DNA from: Exiguobacterium marinum DSM 16307
GTDB taxonomy: Bacteria; Bacillota; Bacilli; Exiguobacteriales; Exiguobacteriaceae
Reading direction: 5' to 3'
Length of the DNA stretch: 64,000 nucleotides
Assembly (NCBI RefSeq): GCF_000620845.1
Contig: NZ_KK211189.1
Location: forward strand, 635,662 to 699,661
The notes under the pieces were generated by a model. The model saw only the letters and a list, made by a program, of their open reading frames with translations, was not told the origin of the DNA and made no database searches. A program made the translations under genes and the position numbers. Below are positions 35,179-45,082 of the stretch, in pieces. Each line of letters begins with the position of its first letter. Positions within the stretch are counted from its first letter, which is position 1.

Positions 35179-36535
35179 ATAAAAACTGAAGCATAGATGT
35201 CGCGACCGTGAAATAGATGATGAGCCCTAGATTGTCCATCAACGTCGTAATGAATGGTCCAGATGCGACAGCGGGATCTAATTTCAATCGGTTAATCAGA
35301 AGTGGAACGATTGTACCAATCATCGTGGCGACACTGAGCGCGGCGAAAATCGAAATCCCAACAATAAAGCCGATGAGCATGTTGCCATATAGAAGAGTGA
35401 TGACGCCGAAAATGACAATCATACAAGCGATTCCTAACAGGATGCCGGTCCCGAACTCGCGTCGAATCATCTTCATGACGTTCTTACGATTAATCGTACC
35501 GAGCGCAATCGACCGAACAGCGACGACAAGCGACTGGGTAGCCGCGTTCCCGGCGGATCCCATGACAAGTGGCATGAAGACGGCAAGTAACACGATCGTC
35601 TCGAGCGTATCTTCAAAGCTGCCGATTGTCGAGGCGGTAATCATGCCAAGAAACATGAGACTGACAATCCACGGGGCGCGTTTTTTTGCTGCCTCAAACG
35701 GACTCATGTTGATATCAGAAGACCCTTTCGCCGCGGATAGTTCTTCAAAGTCTTCCGTCGTTTCACGCTCGATGACGTCTAATACATCATCTACCGTGAT
35801 GATGCCGAGTAGTTTCTGGTGGTCGTCGATGACCGGGAGTGCCAACAAATCATACTTCTGTACGATACGGGCCAAGTGTTCCTGGTCTGTCATGACGTTT
35901 GCCGAGATGACACGAAAACCCATGATATCCTCAATTTTTGCATCGAGCGGCGCAACGATCAAATCTCGTAATGAGACGACGCCAACAAGTTGATGCGTGT
36001 GGTCGACGACGTATAGATAATAAATCGTCTCGGCGTCAGGTCCGAGTTCACGTAATTCTGCAAGTGTCTGTCCGACCGTCTTATCGGCTTGGAGAACGAC
36101 AAACTCAGTCGTCATAATAGAACCAGCCGTCTCTTCCGGATATTGCATCAAATCTCTTACTTCTTGCTCCTCGATATCATCCATCTGTTCAAAGAGCGTA
36201 TCCATGAATGAATCGGGTAGTTCATGCATCAAATCGGCTGCGTTATCTGAATACATCTTATTTAAGATACGAACAGCATACGGTTGGGGTGTTTCTTGGA
36301 TGAACATGCACTGTTCATCTAACGTCAACTTTTCGAATAAGTCGGTGAATACTTCGGGGGAAATGGCCCGATACACAAATGTACGTTCATTCTGGTCGAG
36401 TTCGATAAAAAGGTCGGCTTGTTCACCAGGGTGAAGGGAGAGGAATAAATCCCGAAAGTCGATTGGGTCCCCCTTCTGAATCAATACACGAAACTCTGCT
36501 TGATGTTGCTTTTGTTCCATTTCTTCTATTCTCAT
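35177..36535 (-). CDS. mgtE: MgtE-type magnesium transporter
   Basis: A magnesium channel of 452 residues, normal length. Layout: N-terminal helical domain (about 1-130, with LHPGEQADLF), two CBS domains that sense magnesium (about 135-255, starting EETAGSIMTTEFV), a connecting helix, and five membrane segments (about 285-450) containing the conserved PLVMGSAGNAATQS pore region near residue 325. The ATG at 36535 has AGGA upstream at 9 bases. I looked for an M-box riboswitch upstream, as in Bacillus mgtE, and did not find one. Confidence 0.94.
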   Translation of the reverse strand: MRIEEMEQKQHQAEFRVLIQKGDPIDFRDLFLSLHPGEQADLFIELDQNERTFVYRAISPEVFTDLFEKLTLDEQCMFIQETPQPYAVRILNKMYSDNAADLMHELPDSFMDTLFEQMDDIEEQEVRDLMQYPEETAGSIMTTEFVVLQADKTVGQTLAELRELGPDAETIYYLYVVDHTHQLVGVVSLRDLIVAPLDAKIEDIMGFRVISANVMTDQEHLARIVQKYDLLALPVIDDHQKLLGIITVDDVLDVIERETTEDFEELSAAKGSSDINMSPFEAAKKRAPWIVSLMFLGMITASTIGSFEDTLETIVLLAVFMPLVMGSAGNAATQSLVVAVRSIALGTINRKNVMKMIRREFGTGILLGIACMIVIFGVITLLYGNMLIGFIVGISIFAALSVATMIGTIVPLLINRLKLDPAVASGPFITTLMDNLGLIIYFTVATSMLQFL

Positions 36536-36686
36536 GTCGTCACATCCTGATCTTTAACATTTTTCATACTATTTTTCTTTGAATAATTTTTTTAACATTT
36601 TTAGAACGATTATATACATCGACCATACATCGTATTTCCCATTGCCGTAACACTAATTTTTTATGCTTTGTTTGTTCATTCACAAA

Positions 36687-36704
36687 TATGAGGATTTATT
36701 CATA
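36687..36704 (+). promoter_or_regulatory. Candidate ARG box (ArgR/AhrC operator)
   Basis: The 18-base palindrome TATGAGGATTTATTCATA fits the ARG consensus TNTGNATWWWWATNCANA at 10 of 12 defined positions. It lies 108 bases upstream of arcA in the AT-rich divergent mgtE-arcA region. Arginine repressors activate arc operons in Bacillus relatives. The rest of the 36536-36811 gap holds no gene. Confidence 0.5.
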
Positions 36705-36811
36705 CATATGTGGAATCAATAACAGGTGAAGTGCCGGATTAGACATTCACAAATTTGGTAAAGTGATAAGGTAAGGGTAGTTAAACACCCGAATCACAAG
36801 GAGGAAGCGAG

Positions 36812-38083
36812 ATGATCTCAATGACAAATCAACCGATTTCACAAGATACGACGCTGAAACATCCGATTCATGTGTATTCAGAAATTGGAGAATTAAAAAC
36901 GGTATTACTGAAAAGGCCAGGTCGAGAATTAGAAAATCTCACACCGGAATATTTAGAGCGACTCTTGTTCGATGATATTCCCCATTTGCCGGTCATTCAA
37001 AAAGAGCACGACTATTTTGCGAGTGCGCTCCAAAATCGTGGTGTGGAAGTTCTCTATCTTGAAAAACTAATGGCTGAGACGCTATCGCTCCCTGGTGTGC
37101 GCGAAAAGTTTGTCGCGGATATCTTATCCGAGTCTAAATCAAATATCAACGGCTCTTACGAAACATTAAAAGAGTATTTACTGGATTTTGATAACGAAAT
37201 GCTGATTGAAACGGTGATGGCCGGTATCCGGAAATCAGAAATCAAGCCGGAAAAACGCCGCCACCTGCACGAAATGATTGAAGATACGTACCCCTTCTTT
37301 TTGGATCCAATGCCAAACCTCTATTTCACACGAGATCCTGCCGCAGCGATCGGACATGGACTTTCTATTAACCGAATGAAAGAGCCGGCACGTCGCCGTG
37401 AATCACTCTTCACGCAGTATATTATGCGCTATCACCCACGCTTTGCGAAACATGATGTGCCGATTTGGTCGGACCGCGACTATCGATTTGCGATGGAAGG
37501 CGGAGACGAACTCGTCTTGTCGAAAGAAGTTGTCGCTATCGGAATCTCTGAACGTACGACCGCACAAGGAATTGAACGTGTCGCCCTCAACTTACTCAAG
37601 CATGGAGACAGCTTCAAAAAAGTAATCGCCATCGAAATTCCAAAATCACGTGCGTTTATGCACTTAGATACCGTCTTTACAATGGTCGATCATGATAAGT
37701 TCACCATCCATCCGTTCATCCAAGGTCCGGAAGGCAAAATGAATATTTTTGAACTTTCCTTAAATGCAGAAGGTGAACTTCAAATCGCACAACACACTGA
37801 TTTGTTAAAAGTATTAAAAGACGTCCTCGGATTACAGGAAGTAACCTTGATTCCTTGTGGGGGAGGCGACCCGATTGCGGCAGCACGTGAACAGTGGAAC
37901 GATGGGTCAAACACGCTCGCGATTGCTCCAGGTGTCGTGGTCACATACGACCGAAACTACGTCTCAAATGAACTGCTCCGTAAAGAAGGCGTTGAAGTGA
38001 TCGAAATCATGTCGAGTGAACTATCACGTGGACGTGGAGGTCCACGTTGCATGAGTTGTCCAATTATTCGACAAGACATCTAA
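36812..38083 (+). CDS. arcA: Arginine deiminase
   Basis: This hydrolyses L-arginine to citrulline and ammonia, the first step of the arginine deiminase pathway. It has 423 residues. Conserved runs are FTRDPAA near residue 173, [10 protein letters not shown] near 229, and [10 protein letters not shown] near 285 with the catalytic His. The catalytic cysteine is in [12 protein letters not shown] near residue 416. The ATG at 36812 has AAGGAGG upstream; ATG 36821 is a second option. First gene of arcABDC. The pathway yields ATP and ammonia, useful without oxygen and in acid. Confidence 0.96.
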   Translation: MISMTNQPISQDTTLKHPIHVYSEIGELKTVLLKRPGRELENLTPEYLERLLFDDIPHLPVIQKEHDYFASALQNRGVEVLYLEKLMAETLSLPGVREKFVADILSESKSNINGSYETLKEYLLDFDNEMLIETVMAGIRKSEIKPEKRRHLHEMIEDTYPFFLDPMPNLYFTRDPAAAIGHGLSINRMKEPARRRESLFTQYIMRYHPRFAKHDVPIWSDRDYRFAMEGGDELVLSKEVVAIGISERTTAQGIERVALNLLKHGDSFKKVIAIEIPKSRAFMHLDTVFTMVDHDKFTIHPFIQGPEGKMNIFELSLNAEGELQIAQHTDLLKVLKDVLGLQEVTLIPCGGGDPIAAAREQWNDGSNTLAIAPGVVVTYDRNYVSNELLRKEGVEVIEIMSSELSRGRGGPRCMSCPIIRQDI

Positions 38084-38104
38084 ATTTGATAAGGAGGAAG
38101 CAGT

Positions 38105-39133
38105 ATGTCTACAACGTTCAATTTTGATTTGAAAGGTCGTCACTTTTTATCACTAAACGAATTTTCTGGTGAAGAAATCAATTATTTGATCGATTTGTCT
38201 GCTGCATTCAAGCGTCAAAAAAAACAAGGTATCCCACATCGGATATGTGAAGGTAAAAATATCGCCCTTCTCTTTGAAAAACCATCGACTCGGACACGGT
38301 GTGCCTTCACCGTCGCCGCAATTGACTTAGGGATGCATCCGGAATATTTAGGCAAGAACGACATCCAGTTCGGGAAGAAAGAATCAGTACGTGATACGGC
38401 CATTGTTCTCGGTCGTATGTTTGACGGGATTCAGTTTCGCGGGTTTGCCCATGAGACGGTCAAGGGTCTTGCTAAAGATGCGGGTGTACCTGTTTGGAAC
38501 GGTTTGACCGATCTTTATCATCCGACACAAATCTTAGCTGACTTTTTGACAGTGAAAGAGCAAAAAGGAGAATTGGCCGGAATCAAGTTTGTGTATGTCG
38601 GTGACGGACGAAATAACATGGGCAACACTCTCTTGATCGGCGGCGCAAAAGTAGGGATGGATATGCGTATTTGCGCACCGAAATCACTTTGGCCGTCTGA
38701 CGAAATTGTCGATTATGCCAAATCAGTCGCAGCTGAAACAGGTGCTGTGATTACTTTAACGGAGAGTATCGAGGAAGCGATGGATCACGCGGACGTCGTC
38801 TATACGGATGTATGGGTGTCGATGGGCGAGGAAGCGGCCTTCGCTGAACGGATTGAGCTGTTACGACCGTATCAAGTGAACATGGATATGCTTCAGACGA
38901 GTGGCAATCCAGATATCATGTTCTTGCATTGTCTTCCGGCATTCCACGACTTAGAAACAGAAGTTGGTCGGGCGATTCATGAACAGTATGGATTGACGGA
39001 GATGGAAGTGACAGATGAGGTGTTCCGGAGTCGTCACTCGTTCGTATTTGATGAAGCTGAAAACCGAATGCATACGATCAAGGCGGTCATGGCAGCAACG
39101 CTCACAGAGACACGCGAATGGCTTGAACGTTGA
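38105..39133 (+). CDS. arcB: Ornithine carbamoyltransferase (catabolic)
   Basis: This converts citrulline plus phosphate to ornithine and carbamoyl phosphate. It has 342 residues. The carbamoyl-phosphate motif STRTR is at residues 61-65, and the ornithine-binding motif HCLPAFHD is near 275. The position between arcA and arcD makes the catabolic role clear. The start at 38105 has AAGGAGG 7 bases upstream and lies 21 bases after arcA. Confidence 0.95.
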   Translation: MSTTFNFDLKGRHFLSLNEFSGEEINYLIDLSAAFKRQKKQGIPHRICEGKNIALLFEKPSTRTRCAFTVAAIDLGMHPEYLGKNDIQFGKKESVRDTAIVLGRMFDGIQFRGFAHETVKGLAKDAGVPVWNGLTDLYHPTQILADFLTVKEQKGELAGIKFVYVGDGRNNMGNTLLIGGAKVGMDMRICAPKSLWPSDEIVDYAKSVAAETGAVITLTESIEEAMDHADVVYTDVWVSMGEEAAFAERIELLRPYQVNMDMLQTSGNPDIMFLHCLPAFHDLETEVGRAIHEQYGLTEMEVTDEVFRSRHSFVFDEAENRMHTIKAVMAATLTETREWLER

Positions 39134-39190
39134 CGGACGGTGAGGGGAAATCCCCCTCCCGTTTCATAATAAGCGAAAGGGATGAGTAGA

Positions 39191-40666
39191 ATGTCTACGA
39201 AAGTGGAGCATGACTCAGGTGGTTCGGCTGGAGTACATCCTGACAAGCAAGATAAGCGGTTAGGTCTTGGAGCGTTGACGGCACTTGTCGTCGGATCGAT
39301 GATTGGCGGTGGTGCCTTTAACCTGGCAGCAGATTTGGCTCGAGGTGCGAACGCGGGTGCCATTTTGATCGGGTGGGTTATCACCGGAATCGGGATTATT
39401 GCGCTTGGTCTCAGTTTTCAAAATTTGACGAATCGTCGTCCTGACTTGGATGGCGGTGTTTACAGCTATGCACGAGCCGGATTCGGATCATTCGTCGGAT
39501 TTAACTCGGCATGGGGATATTGGTTATCTGCTTGGCTCGGCAACGTGGCGTATGCCACACTGCTGTTCAGTTCGGTCGGTTATTTCTTCCCGATTTTTGA
39601 AGGCGGGCAAAACATTGCCTCGATTGTCGGAGCTTCAATTATGTTGTGGCTTGTGCATACGCTCATCTTGCGAGGGGTGCATGAGGCGTCGATGATTAAT
39701 ATTGTTACGACGATCGCCAAGCTCGTTCCGATTTTTGCATTCATTACGATTAGCTTGTTCTTCTTCAATCTCGAAAACTTCACCTTCGATTTTTGGGGAC
39801 AAGGCGGCTTCTCATGGGGAAGCGTTCGCGACCAGGTCGTCTCAACGATGCTTGTGACTTTATGGGTATTCATCGGTGTCGAGGGGGCTGTCGTCCTTTC
39901 CGGTCGTGCTCGAAAACGTTCCGATGTCGGGAAAGCAACCGTGATTGGGTTACTCGGAACGCTCGTCATCTATTTACTTGTTTCCGTCATGTCACTTGGG
40001 CTCATGACGCCCGAAAACGTGGCGAATGCCTCGCAACCGGCGATGGCTTATCTGCTAGAGTCTGCAGTCGGGCCGTGGGGAGCCATGCTCATCAACGGAG
40101 GGCTAGTTATCTCTGTACTAGGAGCGTGGCTTGGGTGGACCCTTTTAGCGGCTGAAATACCATTCGTCGCTGCGAAAGACGGTGTCTTCCCGAAATGGTT
40201 CACGAAAGAGAACAAAAATCAGGCTCCAGTCAACGCACTTTGGTTGACGAATGGGTTGATCCAACTTTTCCTCTTCACGTTCTTGATTTCAGATGCAGCG
40301 TATAACTTTGCCTTCTCACTCGCTTCAAGTGCTATTTTGATCCCGTACGTGTTCTCAGCATTTTACCAAGTAAAAGTATCGAAAAATAGAATTGGCTACA
40401 GTGCAGGTGAGCGGAGAATGCGCGATTTGACGATTGGTTTGGTCGCCTCCATTTACGGACTGTGGCTCATCTATGCCGCAGGAATTGACTATTTGCTTCT
40501 CACAACACTTTTATATGCACCGGGCACTCTTCTCTACATGAAAGCGCAGCGTGAAAATGGAATTAAATCACTCACGAAAATAGAGTGGATGGTCGCTGGG
40601 GTTTTGACCGCACTTGCCATCTTCGCAGTCATTCGCATACTATCGGGTAATATCTCAGTCATCTGA
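39191..40666 (+). CDS. arcD: Arginine/ornithine antiporter
   Basis: A 491-residue APC-superfamily exchanger with 12-13 membrane segments that brings in arginine and exports ornithine, so the pathway needs no energy for uptake. The first helix motif [20 protein letters not shown] is typical of the basic amino acid antiporter branch. The ATG at 39191 is preferred because GAAAGGG lies 9 bases upstream; ATG at 39182 abuts that site. It sits between arcB and arcC as in other Firmicutes. Confidence 0.94.
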   Translation: MSTKVEHDSGGSAGVHPDKQDKRLGLGALTALVVGSMIGGGAFNLAADLARGANAGAILIGWVITGIGIIALGLSFQNLTNRRPDLDGGVYSYARAGFGSFVGFNSAWGYWLSAWLGNVAYATLLFSSVGYFFPIFEGGQNIASIVGASIMLWLVHTLILRGVHEASMINIVTTIAKLVPIFAFITISLFFFNLENFTFDFWGQGGFSWGSVRDQVVSTMLVTLWVFIGVEGAVVLSGRARKRSDVGKATVIGLLGTLVIYLLVSVMSLGLMTPENVANASQPAMAYLLESAVGPWGAMLINGGLVISVLGAWLGWTLLAAEIPFVAAKDGVFPKWFTKENKNQAPVNALWLTNGLIQLFLFTFLISDAAYNFAFSLASSAILIPYVFSAFYQVKVSKNRIGYSAGERRMRDLTIGLVASIYGLWLIYAAGIDYLLLTTLLYAPGTLLYMKAQRENGIKSLTKIEWMVAGVLTALAIFAVIRILSGNISVI

Positions 40667-40680
40667 TCGGGGGTATAGAT

Positions 40681-41643
40681 ATGAAAAAGAAACGTGTGGT
40701 CATCGCCTTGGGTGGTAATGCGATTCAACAAGGGAAAGATGCTACAGCTGAAGCACAGATGCGAGCGGTGGAGGCAACAGCGGAATCTCTTGCCTCACTC
40801 ATCGCAGAAGGAGTCGACGTCATCATCACGCATGGGAACGGTCCGCAAGTCGGGAATCTGATGTTGCAACAAGCCGCCTCAGATAGTCCAGCAACGCCAG
40901 CGATGCCCCTTGACGTATGTGGAGCGATGACGCAAGGGATGATTGGATATTGGTTTGAAAATGCATTGACGAAAGCGCTACGTGCACGTGGCCTTGAACG
41001 CGAAGTGGCCTCTCTTGTCACGCGTAGTGTTGTCGACCCAAACGATAGTGCGTTCCACCATCCGACTAAACCAATCGGTCCGTTCTATACAGAGGAAGAG
41101 GCACTTCACCTTGAACGAACGACAGGATACGTGTTTAAAGAGGATGCAGGACGAGGGTATCGCCGGGTCGTTCCGAGTCCGGTACCGATGAAAATCGCTG
41201 AACACACGGTCATTCGAACACTCGTCGAATCAGGTCACATCGTCGTCGCTTCCGGTGGCGGTGGCATTCCCGTCATGGAGACGCCTGAAGGATATGTCGG
41301 TATCGAGGCGGTTATTGATAAAGATTTCGCTGCTGCGAAACTAGCCGATCTCGTCAATGCAGACGCGCTTCTCATCTTGACTGCGGTCGAACATGTATAT
41401 GTCAACTTTGGGAAGCCGAGTGAGATGGCGCTCCAAGAGGCGTCCAAGGAACAAATAGAAACATACATCGCGGAAGGACAGTTCGCTCCGGGTAGCATGT
41501 TGCCAAAAGTAAGAGCGGCCCTGCAGTTCGCGGAGTCTGGTACAAACCGGGTCGCCATTATCACCTCGCTCGATCAAGCATTAGCGGCCATATATGGGGA
41601 TGCCGGTACGCGTGTCCGCTTGGCCCCTTCTCTTCAACAATAA
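40681..41643 (+). CDS. arcC: Carbamate kinase
   Basis: This makes ATP from carbamoyl phosphate and ADP, the energy-yielding last step of the pathway. It has 320 residues of the amino acid kinase fold. Visible motifs are [10 protein letters not shown] near residues 10-19, THGNGPQVG near 48, [10 protein letters not shown] near 190 and [10 protein letters not shown] near 213. It starts 14 bases after arcD and ends the arcABDC operon before a terminator. Confidence 0.96.
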   Translation: MKKKRVVIALGGNAIQQGKDATAEAQMRAVEATAESLASLIAEGVDVIITHGNGPQVGNLMLQQAASDSPATPAMPLDVCGAMTQGMIGYWFENALTKALRARGLEREVASLVTRSVVDPNDSAFHHPTKPIGPFYTEEEALHLERTTGYVFKEDAGRGYRRVVPSPVPMKIAEHTVIRTLVESGHIVVASGGGGIPVMETPEGYVGIEAVIDKDFAAAKLADLVNADALLILTAVEHVYVNFGKPSEMALQEASKEQIETYIAEGQFAPGSMLPKVRAALQFAESGTNRVAIITSLDQALAAIYGDAGTRVRLAPSLQQ

Positions 41644-41649
41644 GAATGT

Positions 41650-41679
41650 GTCGCAAACGTGAAACGTTTGCGACTTTTT
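41650..41679 (+). terminator. Intrinsic terminator of arcABDC
   Basis: A 10-bp perfect stem (GTCGCAAACG / CGTTTGCGAC) and five T, 6 bases after the arcC stop. Confidence 0.9.
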
Positions 41680-41710
41680 GTTTTCTGTCCAGATTCAAGG
41701 GGAAGGAAAG

Positions 41711-41759
41711 TTGTATGCCAAAAATGAGATTGCTATCATATTTAGTGTAAACGTTTGCA
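41711..41759 (+). promoter_or_regulatory. Promoter and cre (CcpA) site of the GH31 gene
   Basis: TTGTAT (41711-41716), 17 bases, TATCAT (41734-41739). The cre-like palindrome TGTAAACGTTTGCA at 41746-41759 lies at the expected transcription start, where CcpA binding represses. It predicts strong glucose repression of the alpha-glucosidase. Confidence 0.75.
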
Positions 41760-41804
41760 CTTATTTCAGGAAGGAAGTGACGGAGAGCGGAAACGCTCGT
41801 ATGT

Positions 41805-44147
41805 ATGCGCCTATTTGAAGAAAATCATGTGTATCAGTCATGGATGAAACCAAAAGCAAAAAGAGAGGCGATCGTGCAGGGAAGCTGCTATCGCTTTACC
41901 GTGTTGACGAGTCAGTTGATTCGAATGGAGTACGCGGAAGACGGCGTCTTTGAAGACCGCGCCACCCAAGTTGCGTGGAATCGGGAATTTGATGTGCCAA
42001 ATTTCCGAGTGGTTGAAGATGAGACGGAACTTCAAATCATCACGGAACATGTTCATTTATATTATACGAAAGGTCCGTTCGCGCCGAATACGCTCTATGT
42101 GGACGTGAAAGGGAATTTTAGTACGTATTATAGCCGCTACATGTTCAACGGTCCGGAACGGACACTCAAAGGAACGGCGCGGACGCTCGACCATGTGGAC
42201 GGGGCGACAGAATTAGAGGAAGGGATTCTTTCGAAACAAGGGTATGCGATCATTGACGATTCATCCTCTTTTTTGATGACGGAAGATCGATTCGTCGAAC
42301 CGAGACGAAAAGGAATTCATGACATCTATTACTTTGGATACGGACATAATTATAAACAAGCACTTCAAGACTTTTACACGTTGACGGGTCCGACGCCGAT
42401 GCTTCCTCGTAAAGCGCTCGGGAACTGGTGGAGTCGCTACTGGCGGTATGACGAACAAGAGTATAAGGCGCTGATGCGTCGCTTTAAATCAGAAGACATA
42501 CCGTTTTCAGTCAGTGTTATCGACATGGACTGGCATGTGACAGACATTCCTGAAGAGTACGGGAGTGGTTGGACGGGGTATTCCTGGAATAAAAACCTCT
42601 TCCCTGAACCGAAGCGTTTCCTCAGATGGCTAAAAGACGAAGGGATGATGGTGACGCTGAATCTGCATCCCGCAGACGGGGTACGTGCGTTTGAAGACGA
42701 CTACGCGGCGATGGCTGAAGCGATGGGGATCGATCCGGCATCGGAAGACCGAATCCCGTTTGATTTTTCAGACAAGCGATTCATTCAAGCGTACTTCGAA
42801 CAGATGCATCATCCGCATGAAGCGGACGGCGTTGACTTTTGGTGGATTGACTGGCAGCAGGGTTCGACGTCGAAGATGGAAGGGCTAGATCCTTTATGGA
42901 TGCTAAATCACTACCATGCGGTTGATATTGCCCGTGACGGCAAGCGGCCGCTCATTTTCTCTCGTTATTCAGGCCCGGGAAGTCACCGTTATCCGGTCGG
43001 ATTCTCGGGAGACACAATCATCTCGTGGGCATCACTCGCCTTCCAGCCGTATTTTACCGCAACGGCGACGAACATTGGATACGGTTGGTGGAGTCATGAC
43101 ATTGGTGGACATCATCGTGGTAAAAAAGATGATGAGCTCGCCGCACGATGGGTCGCGTATGGGGTGTTCAGTCCAATCATGCGTCTACACTCAACGTTCA
43201 GCACGTTTAACGGCAAAGAACCTTGGCGTTTCGGTATAGAAGCCGAACAGTCGATGAAGCGATTCTTACGACTACGCCACCAACTCATTCCGTACTTGTA
43301 TACGATGAACTATCGTAATCATGCGGATGCCTTACCGCTCGTGTTACCGATGTATATCGAGCATCCTGACGACGAAGCGGCTTATCAGGTGGCGAACCAA
43401 TTTTATTTTGGAAGTGAACTCGTCGTCTCCCCGATCGTCACGCCGATGGACCGAAAACTCCACGTCGCCGCGGCGAATGTCTGGTTACCTAAGGGAGAAT
43501 GGTTCGATTTCTTCACAGGACACCGCTATGAAGGAGATAAAACGATTCGTGTGTTCCGTGGACTCAATCAACAACCGGTCTTCGCCAAAGCGGGTGCTAT
43601 CGTTCCACTGATGCCACACGAGCCGCACGGAAACGATACGGGGAATCCGAGCGCATTAGAGGTGCTCGTCTTCCCAGGTGCTTCAAATACATTTACGATG
43701 TATGAGGACGACGGAGAAAGTAGGGATTATGAAACAGGGGCGTCGCTCGAAACGACGTTCACGCTCGATTGGGAAGCACGTACGCTACACATCGAGATGT
43801 CGGGCGACCTGACTCTCGTTCCGCCGAAACGGACGTTGACGATTCTTGTCCGCGGTGTTGTCGGTGATGGTGATTATGATGCAGAGACACAGACGTTACA
43901 CATTCCATTCGGTGAATTAAAGAAAGAACAGACCGTGACACTTCCGGTCGATGTGACGCAGAACGCACATCGACTCGACCGTCTCTATCGGTTTTTAGAC
44001 CGCGCGGAAATTGCCTACGACTTGAAAGATCGCCTGTATCAGATGGCCACAACGAAGACACGTCTCGAAGCATGGTTGTTTGATCTTCATGCGTTAGAAC
44101 TCGATCGAGATTTGCAGGACGCGCTACTTGAACTTATGTTGGACTAA
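41805..44147 (+). CDS. Glycoside hydrolase family 31 (alpha-glucosidase or alpha-xylosidase type)
   Basis: A 780-residue enzyme that removes alpha-linked sugars. The nucleophile aspartate is in WWIDWQQG near residue 350 and the conserved DMDWH (residues about 242-246) and LMRLH-type run (MRLHSTF) are present. No signal peptide is visible, so it acts in the cytoplasm. The start is uncertain. ATG 41805 lacks a close binding site; GGAG at 41782-41785 is followed by a GNRA hairpin (GAGCG-GAAA-CGCTC, 41785-41798) that could shorten the effective distance. The C-terminal 90 residues extend beyond the usual fold. Substrate unknown. Confidence 0.9.
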   Translation: MRLFEENHVYQSWMKPKAKREAIVQGSCYRFTVLTSQLIRMEYAEDGVFEDRATQVAWNREFDVPNFRVVEDETELQIITEHVHLYYTKGPFAPNTLYVDVKGNFSTYYSRYMFNGPERTLKGTARTLDHVDGATELEEGILSKQGYAIIDDSSSFLMTEDRFVEPRRKGIHDIYYFGYGHNYKQALQDFYTLTGPTPMLPRKALGNWWSRYWRYDEQEYKALMRRFKSEDIPFSVSVIDMDWHVTDIPEEYGSGWTGYSWNKNLFPEPKRFLRWLKDEGMMVTLNLHPADGVRAFEDDYAAMAEAMGIDPASEDRIPFDFSDKRFIQAYFEQMHHPHEADGVDFWWIDWQQGSTSKMEGLDPLWMLNHYHAVDIARDGKRPLIFSRYSGPGSHRYPVGFSGDTIISWASLAFQPYFTATATNIGYGWWSHDIGGHHRGKKDDELAARWVAYGVFSPIMRLHSTFSTFNGKEPWRFGIEAEQSMKRFLRLRHQLIPYLYTMNYRNHADALPLVLPMYIEHPDDEAAYQVANQFYFGSELVVSPIVTPMDRKLHVAAANVWLPKGEWFDFFTGHRYEGDKTIRVFRGLNQQPVFAKAGAIVPLMPHEPHGNDTGNPSALEVLVFPGASNTFTMYEDDGESRDYETGASLETTFTLDWEARTLHIEMSGDLTLVPPKRTLTILVRGVVGDGDYDAETQTLHIPFGELKKEQTVTLPVDVTQNAHRLDRLYRFLDRAEIAYDLKDRLYQMATTKTRLEAWLFDLHALELDRDLQDALLELMLD

Positions 44148-44167
44148 AAGGGGGGAAACCCCTTTTT
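44146..44167 (+). terminator. Intrinsic terminator of the GH31 gene
   Basis: AAAAGGGG pairs with CCCCTTTT around a GGAAA loop, overlapping the stop codon. Confidence 0.8.
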
Positions 44168-44192
44168 GTCATGTCAGAAAAATGTTGGATTT

Positions 44193-44206
44193 TGAAAGCG
44201 TTTTCA
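44193..44206 (+). promoter_or_regulatory. cre site upstream of the Crp/Fnr regulator
   Basis: TGAAAGCGTTTTCA is a perfect match to the CcpA consensus TGWAANCGNTNWCA. A TATAAT lies at 44220-44225, so the site overlaps the -35 region and predicts glucose repression of the regulator. Confidence 0.75.
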
Positions 44207-44262
44207 ACGGTATATCATCTATAATGAAAGCAAGAGATCTGATTGGAAATGAGGAGATACAC

Positions 44263-44952
44263 ATGCGACATAGATGGACTATCGATGATTTACGACAGTT
44301 AACGCTTTTTGCGACATGTTCAAGTCGGACGCTTGAACAGCTCATCCCGCACGTCTATTGTAGGACTTATCGGAAAGGGCAACTGTTATTCATGGAAGGT
44401 GACCCACGGGAGCGTGTGTATTTTTTGATGAGTGGTTACATTAGGCTCGAACGAATGAATGAGAATGCGACACATCATTACGCCGACTATGTAAAACCGA
44501 AACAGTTCTTTCCTTACAACGGTTTGTTCACGGGGGAAGACTATCGCCATACTGCCGAGGCAATGACGGATATTGAAGTCATCTATATTCCGACGGACCG
44601 TTTCGAGCGGTTCGTGTCCACACAGTCGAGTATGTTGCTTTATATCATTGGGCAGATGAACCGTATTCTTGATTTACATGAGCGGCGTGTCCAAGAGATT
44701 ATCACACCGAGTGCAAAAGAGCGCGTCTTGAATACGCTCCATTTTTTGATTGAAGATTTGGGGGAGCCCGACGAACAGGGCGTGCGTGTCCGATGTCCCT
44801 TCACCGCGGTTGAACTTTCTCGTTTGTCCGGCACGTCCCGCGAGACGGTCTCAACGATTTTAGCCAAACTTCGTAAAGAAGATGTGCTTCGTATCGATGC
44901 CCACCAACTCGTCATCGGGCATCCTGAATATTTTGAGCAAGATATCGATTGA
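44263..44952 (+). CDS. Crp/Fnr family transcriptional regulator (ArcR-like)
   Basis: A 229-residue regulator with an N-terminal cyclic-nucleotide-type beta-barrel (GQLLFMEGDPRERVYFLMSGYIRL, about residues 38-61), a dimerisation helix (about 120-150) and a C-terminal winged helix with recognition helix LSRLSGTSRETVSTILAKLRKE near residue 190. No Fnr-type cysteine cluster is present at the N-terminus. The location after arcABDC and before cydDC resembles ArcR, which activates arginine fermentation in Bacillus licheniformis. ATG 44263 with GAGGAG upstream is preferred to the longer frame. A TGTGA-type site lies at the cydDC start. Confidence 0.88.
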   Translation: MRHRWTIDDLRQLTLFATCSSRTLEQLIPHVYCRTYRKGQLLFMEGDPRERVYFLMSGYIRLERMNENATHHYADYVKPKQFFPYNGLFTGEDYRHTAEAMTDIEVIYIPTDRFERFVSTQSSMLLYIIGQMNRILDLHERRVQEIITPSAKERVLNTLHFLIEDLGEPDEQGVRVRCPFTAVELSRLSGTSRETVSTILAKLRKEDVLRIDAHQLVIGHPEYFEQDID

Positions 44953-44977
44953 CGCCACTCAGATGAGGGCGTCTTTT
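44951..44977 (+). terminator. Probable terminator of the Crp/Fnr gene
   Basis: GACGCC pairs with GGCGTC across an imperfect stem, then TTTT. Moderate strength. Confidence 0.5.
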
Positions 44978-45023
44978 ACATACTCAAACGAGCGGAGCAT
45001 TCGCTTCAAACCGTGGTATATTG

Positions 45024-45046
45024 TATAATTAGTGATGAATCTCACA
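45024..45046 (+). promoter_or_regulatory. cydDC promoter -10 and Crp/Fnr-type operator
   Basis: TATAAT at 45024-45029 is followed at 45031-45046 by AGTGA-TGAATC-TCACA, which matches the Crp/Fnr palindrome TGTGA-N6-TCACA at 9 of 10 positions. The site covers the likely transcription start, a repressing position. The regulator at 44263 is the nearest candidate. Confidence 0.6.
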
Positions 45047-45082
45047 AAGAATTGAACTGTAAATAGAGAAAGGATGAATGCA

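Noticed and set aside
36536-36686. M-box riboswitch upstream of mgtE
   Set aside because: Expected in Bacillus, but the conserved M-box blocks and a leader terminator are not visible; the region is simply AT-rich.
36705-36811. Crp/Fnr site in the arcA promoter
   Set aside because: TTCACAAATTTGGTAAAGTGA has the half-sites in the wrong order and with a 13-base gap, so it does not fit TGTGA-N6-TCACA.
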